Positions 13,148 through 23,859 of a stretch of 64,000 bases of DNA are shown here, in pieces. The notes below the pieces were generated by a model. It had not been told where the DNA came from. It searched no databases and saw nothing but the letters and a program-made list of their open reading frames with translations. Numbering within the stretch: position 1 is the first letter of the stretch; each line of letters opens with the position of its first letter. A program made the position numbers and the translations under genes. Source of the DNA: Dryococelus australis (Eukaryota > Arthropoda > Insecta > Phasmatodea > Phasmatidae); assembly GCA_029891345.1 (NCBI GenBank), contig CM057009.1:232491178-232555177 (forward strand), given 5' to 3'.

Positions 13148-13299
13148 TCACGAGCGACACGAGTGCAACAACCGTGTGAGTGAATTTGATCTCTCACTCA
13201 ATACATTAATTGACCGGTAATTTTAGTTCTCACCGACTGTGCCATTTTTTTTTTGTTCTCCCCATATCTTTATTTCTAGTTCAATACATGTTTATCATA

Positions 13300-13830
13300 A
13301 CTATCTTACAACAGAACCCATGACCGGAAACGTACAATTTCCATGCTACAACCATTCAAATCAAAGGGGCTCGTTGGTGCAGAGGTGCAGGAACGACATG
13401 CAGAAGTAAACACGTGGTGCAAAATCTGCTGGATGCAATGACTGTACCCTTTGGAGGTGGTAAGGATGTAGTTGTTGCTCATGCAGAACCTCCCAGACGA
13501 TGCTGGGAGCAACACCCATTGCACGTGCAACTGATCGCGTACTCATTGACAGGCTCTGTTCAACATGATGCAGTATAGCCTCTTCCAATTTGGGAGTGCG
13601 GCATCTCTTTGGAGCACCACAATCATTCCTGTCAGTGGTAAAGATACTTTGTTCTCAGAGCCGTTGTGTAATTGTGGCGAAAAGGGTATGCGATGGGATC
13701 ACACATTGTGGATAACACACTTGATACAGCCAACGAGCTGATCTTTCATTACCTTCAGCTGCACCATACACGAGGATCATGTCTCTGTATTCCACAAATG
13801 TGTACTCAACCATGTTAATAGGAAACACAA
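13300..13830 (-). pseudogene. Mariner/Tc1-like transposase, N-terminal fragment
   Basis: The minus strand from about 13825 reads VEYTFVEYRDMILVYGAAEGN, then a helix-turn-helix containing ARWLYQ, a linker (RNDCGAPKRCRTPKLEEAIL at 13630-13570), and a second DNA-binding helix region with SMSTRSVARAMGV and VWEVLHEQQLHPYHLQRVQ (13361-13588). This is the bipartite DNA-binding region typical of a mariner/Tc1-like transposase family common in insects. One stop separates the two halves near 13655. The catalytic DD(E/D) domain that should follow is absent: the frame ends at 13361-13300, where unrelated sequence begins. It is a truncated, non-functional copy. Confidence 0.72.
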
Positions 13831-14841
13831 AGGCGCGTGAATGGTGCTCGAGGCAGGATACCGTAGCAGGGTACATGTCACGTGCCATCAAGTGATCGTC
13901 TGACGTAATGTACCAGTTTGCATACCAACACAGGAAAATCCGTGACATTGCTCTTTCCCTCAGTGGAAGTGGACGAGTGATACACCTGCTTTGAAATGGT
14001 TGTAGCACGGTAACGGTACGTTTCTGGACATGGATTCCTTTTCAAAAGATTGTCTACTCAATCCCCTCTAGAATTCCTAGAAGTTTGTAAGGGGAATTTC
14101 TGAGCATCCCATATACAACACATAATGTCTCATCACTATTGTACACAAGTCCCCATGGTAAGAGGGAGAATGATGTGGGTTAATAGTACAAAATATTACT
14201 GGATGAGGTTTAGTATGCTCCTGGTGTTGGTAGCAGATAGATGTTCAATTAGGTTGCATAATTACCCTCAGTGATAGTTTTTTCATAAATAAGTGTTTCC
14301 TCAAATATAATTGCTCTTAGTGTATGTATTAGCAACTTGGTACACAGCTAAATGTCTTCTAGACTTGCAATTGTTGCACGTGCCTAATTACTCTTGGTAC
14401 GATTAAAAATCTTTTTTGCTCATGCCAAGATTCAACCCCCATGTGCTTATCAGTTAAAGCAAATGAGTACTCTTGCCTATAGATAACAAGAATGTTCATT
14501 ACATACTAATTACACAATAATTACCCTCAATGGGATTAGAACCACACATCCACCTCACCCGCCTTATTCTTTGCCTACTATCACCTTCTTCATCCCTCTC
14601 TTGAGAGATGGGTTAGCTCATCAGCCAATCACAACACACCTTATTGAGTAAAGGAGGAGGGAAAACTAGTTTCCCAAGTTAAAAATTCCTGCACTTTGGG
14701 ATCCACACTCCCTAGCCTCTTTAGATGTTAATCAGATAGGCTTTGTGTCATTCTTGTTCCCCAATGGGTCAAAACATAGATGCTCCCCTTACTAAAATTG
14801 TTAGAAATGTATTTAAAAATATTGCATTTTAGCACTTCTGT
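13831..14841. other. No recognised gene
   Basis: The left part (13831-14008) is the open 5' continuation of the mariner-like frame without a recognised domain. The remainder up to the copia LTR shows nothing I can assign. Confidence 0.4.
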
Positions 14842-15022
14842 TGTATTACTGAACGTGAACAAAATATACAGTGGGATGAATTTTGCTAGATATTTATTTA
14901 CATCAAAAACTGTTACACCTGCATTCCTCCACTTTTACCATACTCTCTCTTACTATTTCAGAGTTACCAATACAAGCACTATACAGAAGCACAGAAAACT
15001 AAATATTTTATTGCCAATAACA
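14842..15022 (-). repeat. copia-1 3' LTR
   Basis: About 180 bp, matching the LTR at 19205-19377 and the LTR of copia-2 at 32152-32328. Its transcriptional start side is at 15022 (TGTTATTGGCAATAAAA) and its terminus is near 14842. The short inverted ends TGTTAT/ATAACA are visible in the better-preserved partner. Confidence 0.85.
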
Positions 15023-15036
15023 CCTCCCCAAAATAA
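15023..15036 (-). other. copia-1 polypurine tract
   Basis: Read on the minus strand, TTTATTTTGGGGAGG sits directly before the 3' LTR start TGTTATTGGC. A purine run in this position primes plus-strand DNA synthesis in LTR retrotransposons. Confidence 0.7.
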
Positions 15037-15054
15037 ATTTTTTAAGATACAAAC

Positions 15055-16480
15055 AATCTTTTCCTTAGCTTACTGAACAGTATTCCACCAAAGGCCTTCA
15101 AGAATATATCTCCATATTGGCCACTGGCTTTTACAAATGATAACCTGGTAACATTTTTCAAAAATTTATCCTCAAACAAAATAATGGGACCAGTGAATAT
15201 TTCAAGATTGTCTAACAAAGGCAACAAACAATGCTTCTGTTGATGATAGAGAAACTGAGTGCTGTTTTTTTTTTAGCCACAGAGCAACCAAAAACTTTGT
15301 AGCAGTAATTGCTGTGGATTTACAGTCATCACAACCACCCCAGCCACTATCCACATAGCCCACTATATCATCATTTCCATTCCCATTGTATGTTAAGCAC
15401 ATATCTAATGTACATTTGACATTATCTTAGGACATTAAGCAACAACTTGTACAGTAGGATGCTTGCACAACTTTCTTATCTACATAAGATAGTAACTGCA
15501 GTACACAAATCGTATCTAGACTCCATTACAGCATACATCAAAGATACAATTAATTTTCTGCACTTTGACTCAATTTCTTCGCTTTCTGAACATTCTTTCT
15601 AACAGTCCAAACTTAAAAATTTTATTGATGGGTAACAACAAGGGTTTGCAGTCTAACATACCATGTGACTCAAGCGTGGTTTGCAAATACTCCTTTTGAC
15701 TAATGGTGGCAGAGCTATTGGTTAAATCCTGCTTCACATCAGTACCAAGACATTTTTTGACAAAATCCATCAGTTTGATTCTGAAAGAGTTACGTAGCAC
15801 TTCTCTTGGGTTAAGCACCTCCCTTTCACAATTCCCAAATTACAATATATCATCAGCATACACTGACAAGTTTTATTGTTATCTTTACTCTTGGAATACA
15901 CACAAGCATCATTGTCAGAATGACAATATCCTAAGGATGACAAAACACTTTTAAAAATATAATTCTAATATTTTGGTGCCTTTTTTAGATCATACATTGG
16001 CTTGTTTAATTTAAAAACAGGATACTCTGAATTTGCTTCCTCTGGTAATTTCATATAAAGTTTCTCGTCAATTTCACTGTTCAGGAATGCCCTACACACA
16101 TTAATTTGTTGCACAGGTAAATATAATTTGGTGGCTATAGTCATAAAAACTCTGAAAGTTTTTAGTTTTGCTAAAGGAGCATACTAGTCATAGATGTCAT
16201 CACAGTCTTGCTCAAAGCCCTGTGCCACTAGTCTAGCCTTGTATTTAGTTTCACCAGTTTCAGTCCTTTTCTTCTTAAACACCCACTTTAAACTAACTAC
16301 TTCTTTTCCTTCCAGCACTTGTGGTACAACTGTCCAGGTATTCTTCTCACTTAACTGCTGAAGCTCAGACTCTAGTGCATCCTTCCAGTCTTGTTCATTA
16401 TAAATGTTCATTGCCTCTTTGTAATTCTTGGGTTCCTGCTCAATAGTTGTGACCCCTACGTCATACTCAGAGCACCACAC
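15055..16480 (-). pseudogene. copia-1 reverse transcriptase and RNase H
   Basis: The minus strand at 16184-16480 carries the copia RT N-terminus: WKDALESELQQL, then SLKWVFKKKR and YKARLVAQGFEQ. Then come a shifted block with INVCRAFLNSEIDEKLYMKLP (about 16110) and LNKPMYDLKKAPKY (about 16010), the active site VYADDIL followed at once by a stop (about 15850), and a thumb/connection segment at 15570-15818. RNase H follows at 15202-15402: GYVDSGWGGCDDCKST, then KKQHSVSLSSTEA. The order and motifs are typical of copia. Several stops and frameshifts, and Asn for Asp in the RT motif that usually reads DVKTAFLNG, show it is dead. Confidence 0.85.
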
Positions 16481-17760
16481 TGTTTTTTTTTTTTTTTTAC
16501 TTTCTGCCCACGTGCTGTTTTAGATAATTGATCTTTTGCAGTTCCTTCTCTTATTCCACATTGTTTCTCCTTTCCTTGGTCTCCCTCAGTCACTTCTTCC
16601 TCAAATACTCTAAATGGTGTAGACCATTCACTTTGCATTTCCTCAGTTTCCTCATTGATATGGGGATTTTCTTGTATTTCTCTGTCCTCTGTAGTCAGGT
16701 CTAGTTCAATTGCTTCAACCTTTTTTTCTTCAGTTTCTGTCATCTCTTTATGTTCTTTCAGTTTCACAAAAACCGTATCTCTTCTAATATCAACTTTCTT
16801 CCTACCTCCAAAGTAGATTCTGTATACTTTCAAGTCTTCATATCCAACAATCACACCATTTTCTCCTTTTGAATCCCACTTCAGTCTTTTTTCTTTAGGT
16901 ATATGGACAAACACTACTGTTCGAAACACATGTCAGGTTAGTTAAGTCTAAATTGTTCTTTTTCCAAACTTGTTATAGTGTCTTATTAGCTTTTCAATTG
17001 TGAAGTTTTATTTAATGCAGACATAGCTGTATTTACCGCTTATGCCTACAACTCCTTGCCAAGCCCTTTTTCCAGTGAGCATGGACCTTGCAGCCTCCAC
17101 TAAGGTGCAAATATGCCATTCAGATTTCCTATTTTGCTCTGGTGTGTAGGGAACTGTTGTCCGATGGTAAATCCCATGGCTCTCAAGCAACGCTTTCACA
17201 TCCTGTTTGACAAACTCTCAACCATTATCACTCAAAAGCACTTTCATGGGCAGACCAACTCACTCAGAAAATGTTATATAGTGTTTCAATTTCTGAGTTA
17301 CCCAGATTTGTTTTTGAGAAAGTATACTTGCCAGTAGTTTGAGTAGTTGTCTTTCAGTAACATTAAGTATTTAGATTCACCCACAGGCTCCACTTCCATC
17401 AGCCCACATACATCAGCATTCATTAGTTGCAATGGAGCATCAGTGCTGTGTTTTCTTTCACTGAATGACAATCTCTTCATTTTACCATTTAAACATGCCA
17501 CACAACACTCACTACTGCCCTGATAATGTGATATTGTTTTGATTTAAAACACTTCTTACATAGTCCAAATTTTGTTGACACATGCTTTCATTCCACTCTT
17601 CTAAGGAATGTACTATTACTACATTGTTGTACTCTATGATGAAGTCCAGCATATATAGGTTACCCTTCTTATTTGCTACAGCACACTTAATTTTCTTTGT
17701 ACACAGTACAGTGACCTGCAGACACATTAACAACATGACCCTTTTCAATACTACTTGACA
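16456..17760 (-). pseudogene. copia-1 integrase
   Basis: A decayed GAG-pre-integrase region (17512-17748) is followed by CVACLNGKMKRLSFSE (about 17500) and the catalytic core. The first Asp is in MNADVCGLMEVE (about 17430), the second in LLSDNG (about 17225), and the Glu lies in PEQNRKSEWHI (about 17125), so all three acidic residues are present. The core has an in-frame TGA at 17260-17262, in the FSEWVGLPMKV motif, and another at 17218-17220, right after SDNG. Both are shared with copia-2. The C-terminal region (16456-16929) contains VFVHIPKEKRLKWD and a long acidic, lysine-rich tail ending in a T-run on the plus strand. Confidence 0.85.
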
Positions 17761-17867
17761 CTGAAAATAAGTTTAGTTTCATATCAGGTAACCACGATAC
17801 ATTATTTTATGTACATTTCAGATAGTTTTGTCCATTGTAGGCTTAGTATTTATATGTCAGTCACCCA

Positions 17868-17996
17868 GCACCTAGAGACTACGTCCATCACGTACTATAA
17901 CACATTTGTTTTATAGCCATGTAAAGTTCATAAACAAATCATGTTCATAAATCCATATGTTCACTTGTGCCACTATCCATAATCCAAGAAGTGGAT
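17868..17996 (-). pseudogene. copia-1 protease
   Basis: The minus strand reads STSWIMDSGTSEHM near 17985. WxxDSGxxxHM is the copia aspartic-protease active-site motif, and the DSG is intact here. The following frame soon meets stops. It lies between the gag zinc knuckles and integrase, as expected. The copia-2 copy reads NSG at the same place. Confidence 0.75.
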
Positions 17997-17999
17997 TGT

Positions 18000-18995
18000 T
18001 TATGATCTTCAATACAATTTACATTAAATGACACACTTCCGTATGTGACATGTGCATTTTCATGTTTATTTTTCCATTTGCACTTAAACTTCAAGTGTCC
18101 ACTCTTACTACATTCAAAGCATTTTCACATATATTTATAATCTTTACACTGATTCACGTGTCGAGGACATCTGCACTTGAAGCACTTTTTTACCTGTTTT
18201 CTTCATTTCGGAGGTTTTTACTGTGACCTTGCCACCAAAGCCATATCTTTAACTTTTCTTGCTCTACTAAAAGTCGTGCAACCAGGTCATTGAGATTTTG
18301 TTTGCTAGGTTCCACCTCTTCTCACTCTGTCACAAAGTGACTATATTGTTGTATTGTATTATAAAGGGCTTTTTAACGACTCCTGGTTTTATGCTTCAAA
18401 GCTTAGCAGGGGATGGCTTGCAGACTAACTTATAAACTAGCTTAAATTAACACCCATGCCTTATCCGGGATTCGAACCCAGAGTCTCCCGCACCCCAGAT
18501 CGGTGGTGCACCAACCAACTGCACCACAGGTCAGCAAAGTGACTATATTTATCTGACAGTGACATCAATATTTTTTGATAGTAAACTTTTCAGACACTGC
18601 TTCTCCTGCCTGTTTATGCAAGTGACACATTTCAGTAATTTTTGTCAAGTGAGTAGACATGTCAGACCCTCCTCATATCTGAAATGGAAGAAGCGCTGCT
18701 GGAGTAAGTGTATACTAGTACTTGACTGGTGCTAATACACACTAAGCAGCTTTTTTCACATCTCAGTTGCAATGGGGCAGGTCAGGATTTACATAATTGC
18801 TGCTTCACTCAGATGTGTAACAATGAGACTTTTTTTTTTACCTTGATTGGTTTCTGGTTTAATTTCAGTTCCATCCACAGTGGAAAATAAATTCATTCTT
18901 TGTAACCATACAGATACCTAGAACTTCCACAAGTTCCAGTTCCTTTGCCACTGTAACTTGATCGCTCCCACTGTACTTAGCCCTAGTTGCTCCAT
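18000..18995 (-). pseudogene. copia-1 gag with zinc knuckles
   Basis: The likely start ATG is at 18993-18995, followed by MEQLGLSTVGAIKLQ and then NWNLWKF, the typical copia Gag NxxxWKFxM motif, then a stop. The segment VDGTEIKPE (about 18870) also matches copia Gag. Near 18190-18060 two zinc knuckles occur: CFKCRCPRHVNQC and CFECSKSGHLKFKC, the second with perfect CX2CX4HX4C spacing. A SINE (18348-18534) interrupts the region. Stops and shifts are frequent, so no Gag is made from it. Confidence 0.75.
18348..18534 (-). mobile_element. tRNA-derived SINE inserted in copia-1
   Basis: The 187-bp insertion is flanked on both sides by the identical 15-bp sequence CAAAGTGACTATATT (18333-18347 and 18535-18549), a LINE-style target duplication. 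On the minus strand it begins with a tRNA-like head: A-box TGGTGCAGTTGG and B-box GGTTCGAATCC about 45 bp apart. A tRNA-unrelated body and a short tail of AATAC-type repeats follow. It must be younger than the copia element it interrupts. Confidence 0.88.
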
Positions 18996-19188
18996 ATTTT
19001 ACTGGAGTCAACAAACTCTGCTGATAAAAGTCTTCTACAAAAGTATTTGAAACTGCACCACACCCCAGTACCGCTACACCACAGATACCTCTCACGCTGC
19101 CGTTAACCTCTCAACATTACGGCTGCTACTGAACGATGTAAAAACATCATCGCCACTGCTCCATTCACTTGCAACACCGTTATAAGCT

Positions 19189-19204
19189 TACTGAGCCCAT
19201 AACT
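19189..19204 (-). other. copia-1 primer-binding site (initiator-Met half-tRNA type)
   Basis: Directly inside the 5' LTR the minus strand reads AGTTATGGGCTCAGT. From memory, Drosophila copia has GTTATGGGCCCAGTC here, complementary to the anticodon arm of initiator tRNA-Met, so that a cleaved half-tRNA is the primer. The copia-2 copy has GTTTATGGGCACAGT in the same position. The match is by eye. Confidence 0.7.
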
Positions 19205-19377
19205 TGTTATTGAACTTGAATTAAATACGCATTGGGATGAGTTTTACTAGACGTTTATTTACATCAAAAACAGTTACATCAGCATTAGTCCATATTTACA
19301 ACACTCTCTTTCTATCTCAGTGTTACCAATACAACTGTACAGAAGCACAGAAAACTAACTTTTGATTGCTGATAACA
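19205..19377 (-). repeat. copia-1 5' LTR
   Basis: A 173-bp LTR with inverted termini: TGTTAT at the 19205 edge and ATAACA at the 19377 edge on the plus strand. It matches the LTR at 14842-15022 with scattered substitutions. The many differences between the two LTRs imply an old insertion. Confidence 0.87.
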
Positions 19378-20020
19378 TGCTGTATGCCATCTCATGACTC
19401 ATATTGTGCATTATTTTGTGTTGTTCTACTTTTGATGTAAGATTAAAATTTTTGTTGATTTGGTTGTAGTCATAGTAGCTATTATACACATTTTTCTCAG
19501 TTTTTTCTTGTTGATACTGTGAGCATTGACATAGTAGGAAATGTGATTTTAGTTACTGCAAATAAAATAATAACTGAAATAAAAATTTGTACACTAGTAA
19601 ATGTTTCTCAGTGAATTGGTAAATTATACATCATTGTATTATATCATGACTTTGTTTTTGGCCCAGAGAAAGCTAGTATACATCCTCTTTGTCCCTTTTT
19701 CTTGCATGCTAAATTTGTATATACTGTCAATGTTGTATAAAGTAGTATTGTACCCATTTTTCTTACTACAGTGAAAAGCATTGGTAGAGGAAGGCTATAT
19801 CAGTGCTAGTAATAAAAAAATTTTAATTTTTAAGAAATAGGATGGAAATATTTTTAATTTTTTCTGTGTATTTTGATTAAAGAATAGTAACAGGCCATTT
19901 GGATAAGTTAAGGAAGTGTCGTTCGGGAATTTGTTTTTATGATACTGCTAGCCACTCTGAACAAACAACACAAACCACTGGTAACCAGTGATTTTATAAA
20001 TTTTATATTTAACTGTTTTG
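19378..20020. other. No recognised gene
   Basis: AT-rich sequence between the copia element and the next SINE, with no domain or repeat recognised. Confidence 0.4.
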
Positions 20021-20264
20021 ATGGTGGGCAGGGCTTAATGTATCATTGACAACGAGGTCATTAAAGACAGGGCAAGTTGCTAAGAGAAGCAGGAACAGAG
20101 CAGGAATTGGCCTTGGCCAGTAATAAGGAACCATCCCAGCATTCGCCTGGAGTGATTTAGGGAAAGCATGGAAAACAGAAATCAGGATGGTCAGACCAGG
20201 ATTTGAACCCAGATCCTTCCAAATGCAAGTCTGAAAGTTAACCGTCATGCTACCTTACTTGGTT
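20021..20264 (-). mobile_element. tRNA-derived SINE, polyneopteran type
   Basis: On the minus strand it runs from a tRNA-like head with B-box GGGTTCAAATCC (about 20210) through CCATCCTGATTTCTGTTTTC and CTAAATCACTCCAGGCGAATG to GACCTCGTTGTCAATGAT and a 3' end near 20021. From memory, this consensus (head, CATCCTGATT, TCCAGGC, ACCTCGCTGTC) is a very abundant SINE in Orthoptera and related insects. The flanks share ACTGTTTT (20012-20019 and 20265-20272), a probable target duplication. It is the best taxonomic clue in the window. Confidence 0.78.
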
Positions 20265-22583
20265 ACTGTTTTAGAGAGATGGTTTGTAAGGTTAAATATC
20301 AATACATGAACGGCAAAGGTAATTAAATAAGTATTATATGTAATATAAAAATTATTCTTGAGCAGAAATAACAAAAATTGACTACTCAGTAACACACATT
20401 AAACAAATAATTTAGTTCTTCTTTTTCCTTTTTTTTATATTTTATTCACTCTCTCCGGAACTAGCCTTAATGAAAATTCTCATTCAATGTACATCAATGA
20501 CAGAACTTGACCTATTATTTTATATTGTTGCAATTTTATTCTTTGGCAGTCTTTCAATAGTGAAGTGAACTAATAGACCTCTCTACTGCAGCAACATTCA
20601 ATGGAATTAATAACAGGATAAACATTTTTGTCACAGGCATTCAAGGCTTCCAAAGCCTATTTCTGAGTCCTCATCATATACTCACTCTGAAGGATCGGTA
20701 CTGGTGGGTAATCCCCCACGACAAGTGCATATTTTTTGTGATTTTCGTAAACACAGAAACATCTTCAATTGAAGAATTTTTGTTCATTGTTTTAGATCGG
20801 GCCAACTATGGTGAGTGGTAAATATTTACAGTTTATACTGGTGACCTGTGCCTTAAATATCACTGATTTAGTGGTGTAGCACAGGATTGAATAATGCTTA
20901 TCTGTAATTTATTTCAGAATTGCTTGCATTGTAATTGTCTCATTTTGTTTGCACCCCATTTTTTCTTGGGATATCAAAGTTGTGCCCAAACTTGATGCAA
21001 CTTTCTGAAATTTTTGAATTGCTAATTGAATACATGCTCAGAGTTTTATCTCTTCTCTGAAGTATGGAGTGCATCATTAAGACAACTCTCAGCCATTTGC
21101 ACATCAGAGCCCCCTTTTTTTTTGGAAGAGGTGGCTAAAAGAGATAAAGTATAAGCCAGGAAAATTACAGTTATAATATACAATCTGTCCATTAATACTA
21201 AATGAAGGGTCTGTGCCTTACAAGTGCTTTCTGCATCATCCAAACCTGTAACTCAAATACGAACAGAACAAGTTTTTTTAAGGACAGACCAAAATTGCTT
21301 GACATTCTCAGGTCTCTCAATACACCAGTCAACTGTGAAGTTTCCCTCACTGTCCCTCTCGGGACGTAGCCCACTGCTGCTCTGCTCGTGTATCAGCCAT
21401 GCACTGCCATGCATGCAGTGTACAGATCATCCAAATCAGTCATGCACGAACGGGTCAGTGAACCGTCCAGCAACCCGATTGATCCACCGTACGATGAGTA
21501 AACTCACCGATATGTGTTAACTGTGCTATTTTCATGTGTGCCCCTGATAGCTGTCTAAATAAAAAAATGGAAAGTGTTTCTCCCATGAGCTCCGTACAAA
21601 TAAAGTCTAATAAGCTTCAGAGTGCAAAGCCATGTGGGTTACATATGTTTACTAATCACAGACTTGAGACAATCTAAATTAATAATGTAATTTTGCAGTG
21701 TTTGTGTCATATGTATTTTGTTTGAAAAAGGCATATTTAATGTCTCAGTTTTTGTTCATGTGCAACGTAAACAATCTCGGCATTTCCAGTATTTGCCCTG
21801 CCACATGTACAAATTCAAAATCTCTAACATAATATTAAAATGTTCTTTTAATATTACATTGATCTTTTGAGTGTCTATGTAAGTGTTATGTGTCTTCTTT
21901 TAATTTATAATGATTTTACAAATGCTTTGCTAGCCTGTCCAGGTTTTTCTACGTTATATTATTTTCTCAGACACATAGCAACAAGAATACTGAACATTAA
22001 TTAAATTATTTCTTACATCCAAATTACGAACATAATACCTCTGGACCTTGTTATATGCTTTTGAGTGTTTTATGGATAAACCATTCTTCTATAACATGTG
22101 GATTGCCAATGTCCCCAATGTAAGGACGGGTTTATGTGAATGCTTGAACACTGATAGAAGAGAAATCCGCTGGTGCCATGATAATCAACTTGAAAACATA
22201 TCTATAGACTGAACCACACTTGCACGTATAGTCACAAAAATCACTTGGATTTTTATTTAATGTGTAGTAGGACGTAAATTCTTCCTAAATACTTTGAAGA
22301 ATGGCATACAGTACTAACTCAATTTATTTTGGGAAAAAAAAAAATTTAATTTAATTTAAAAATTAAAAATTAGTGTGCATTGTGTAAGTAGCTATGCATG
22401 TCGTGTGTGTGTGCCTTCCTTTATCCACTGGCATCAACAGCATGCTACATTAATATCTGCACAACCAGTTTGGTGTGCAATATGGCAAAATTATCTATTA
22501 TGCTTCCAGCTGCCCCTCTCAAATGCACCTGTTTGAAGTGTTGTCAAACTGTCTCTAAGGCAGGCTACATTTCGAAGAGGTGC
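20265..22583. other. AT-rich noncoding stretch
   Basis: About 2.3 kb with short random frames only. A slightly GC-richer patch around 21300-21500 has no recognised content. Confidence 0.45.
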
Positions 22584-22695
22584 TATAGGCTGTTCACAGT
22601 AAAGTAAGCACTTTTGAGGCCCAAGTTACTTTTCTTTTCAGCCATTTCTTGTCCTTTAACCACCTTTACCATGTAAGAAATGAGCACAGTATATG

Positions 22696-22775
<80 letters not shown>

Positions 22776-22894
22776 TATATAAATAAAACCACACTTGGAA
22801 GTTAACATCTAAGGCTAAAATAAAATATATTTATTTACTATATTCCAAATGAGAGGGCTTTCAAAAGTGCTGACTTTACCGTGAATAGCCTATA
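22584..22894. mobile_element. MITE, copy 1, containing a TA array
   Basis: The ends form a near-perfect inverted repeat of about 40 bp: the left begins TATAGGCTGTTCACAGTAAA and the right, reverse-complemented, begins TATAGGCTATTCACGGTAAA, continuing through GCACTTTTGA. A second element with the same termini lies at 50943-51183. There is no coding capacity. The interior holds a TA dinucleotide array (22706-22780), which makes this copy about 70 bp longer. It is probably a non-autonomous DNA transposon; the superfamily is unknown, and TA ends would fit a TA-targeting group. Confidence 0.82.
22706..22780. repeat. (TA)n microsatellite
   Basis: About 37 TA dinucleotides with a single C interruption at 22770, inside the MITE. 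Confidence 0.95.
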
Positions 22895-23859
22895 CCAACA
22901 TAACAGCACGAGTCAGAATGGAAAGCATGCACACTGGAACAATCTTATGTACTCCGGCAGGTACAGGGATAAGGCCTACCCTTGCTGATATAACTTGCAC
23001 AGCAGAGTGTGAATTACAAATCAGCTGCATGTCTCACATTGCCGAACCTACCCACCATGTTTTATTTCTGTAGGTTTCTTCCTTGTAGTTGCAACTATTT
23101 GTTTTTAATGTTTGTGTAGCTATCATTACGTGCGCACAAACATATACAGTAAAAGTCCAATAAAACGCTGCTGTTGGGGGAGATAACTCATACCCGCTTT
23201 ATATTTTTCCGTGCTATTCCGGGAGTAGCTGAGTACAGTAGCAAAAAAAGCCAGTGTTCTAATGGAGTGTGGCACCTATCTGTCAAACATGGCGCAAGTG
23301 TTGTTATTTAACGCCATAACTCGTAAAACGTTTAGCATCTTGCTATCGGATCTGCATCACTGGACTTGACAGCACCCAAGGGAGGGAAACAGAGGAAGAG
23401 AAATGTGGTGTGATAAAAGGGTCATATTCATTCACACAAGAATAGCTAAATAATACCACATTTTCCAGCCAAAGGATGTACTTATTCCACCAAGGGTGGT
23501 GTTTGCTATGAATTGTTTGTCATGCAGGTTGGAGAAGGGGGTTCACCCCCCCCCACCCCCTGCTGGGCCTGGTTGGGAGGAAGTGAGAATGAGAAATGAA
23601 GCTCTAGTTCAATTAAAACTAAACAGAGGTCGAACATGCTTGCACTGCAGATGGGATCTGTCAGTGCGTCACGTGTTGTGAAACATGTCGCTTGCTTATC
23701 TGATTTGCATTTTACAAAGGAAAACTGAAACAAAGAAACACTAATTATTTCTGGCATGCAAGAAAGGCAGCTTTTCTGCATTAAGCCTTGTCCACAATAG
23801 CTCGTGTGCAGTCTGCGATACGTGTCCTAACATGCATGTCTTCAGGGCAATAAAATTGT
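22895..23859. other. No recognised gene
   Basis: Mixed sequence with a C-run near 23548-23556. A stretch from 23146 (ACAGTAAAAGTCCAATAAAA) loosely resembles a Tigger/pogo terminal repeat, but no partner end was found. Confidence 0.35.

Larger units (their letters stand above)
14842..19377 (-). mobile_element. Ty1/copia retrotransposon, complete length, defective (copia-1)
   Basis: About 4.5 kb on the minus strand, bounded by two similar LTRs (14842-15022 and 19205-19377). It contains, in transcription order, a primer-binding site, gag, protease, integrase, reverse transcriptase, RNase H and a polypurine tract. Integrase before reverse transcriptase is the diagnostic copia order. All reading frames are interrupted. 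A tRNA-derived SINE sits inside gag/zinc-knuckle sequence (18348-18534). A second, 5'-half copy of the same family lies at 32152-34445 on the plus strand. Flanking target duplications are not evident. Confidence 0.88.

Noticed and set aside
22583..22792. Frame rich in alternating Tyr and Ile
   Set aside because: It is the translation of the TA microsatellite inside the MITE.
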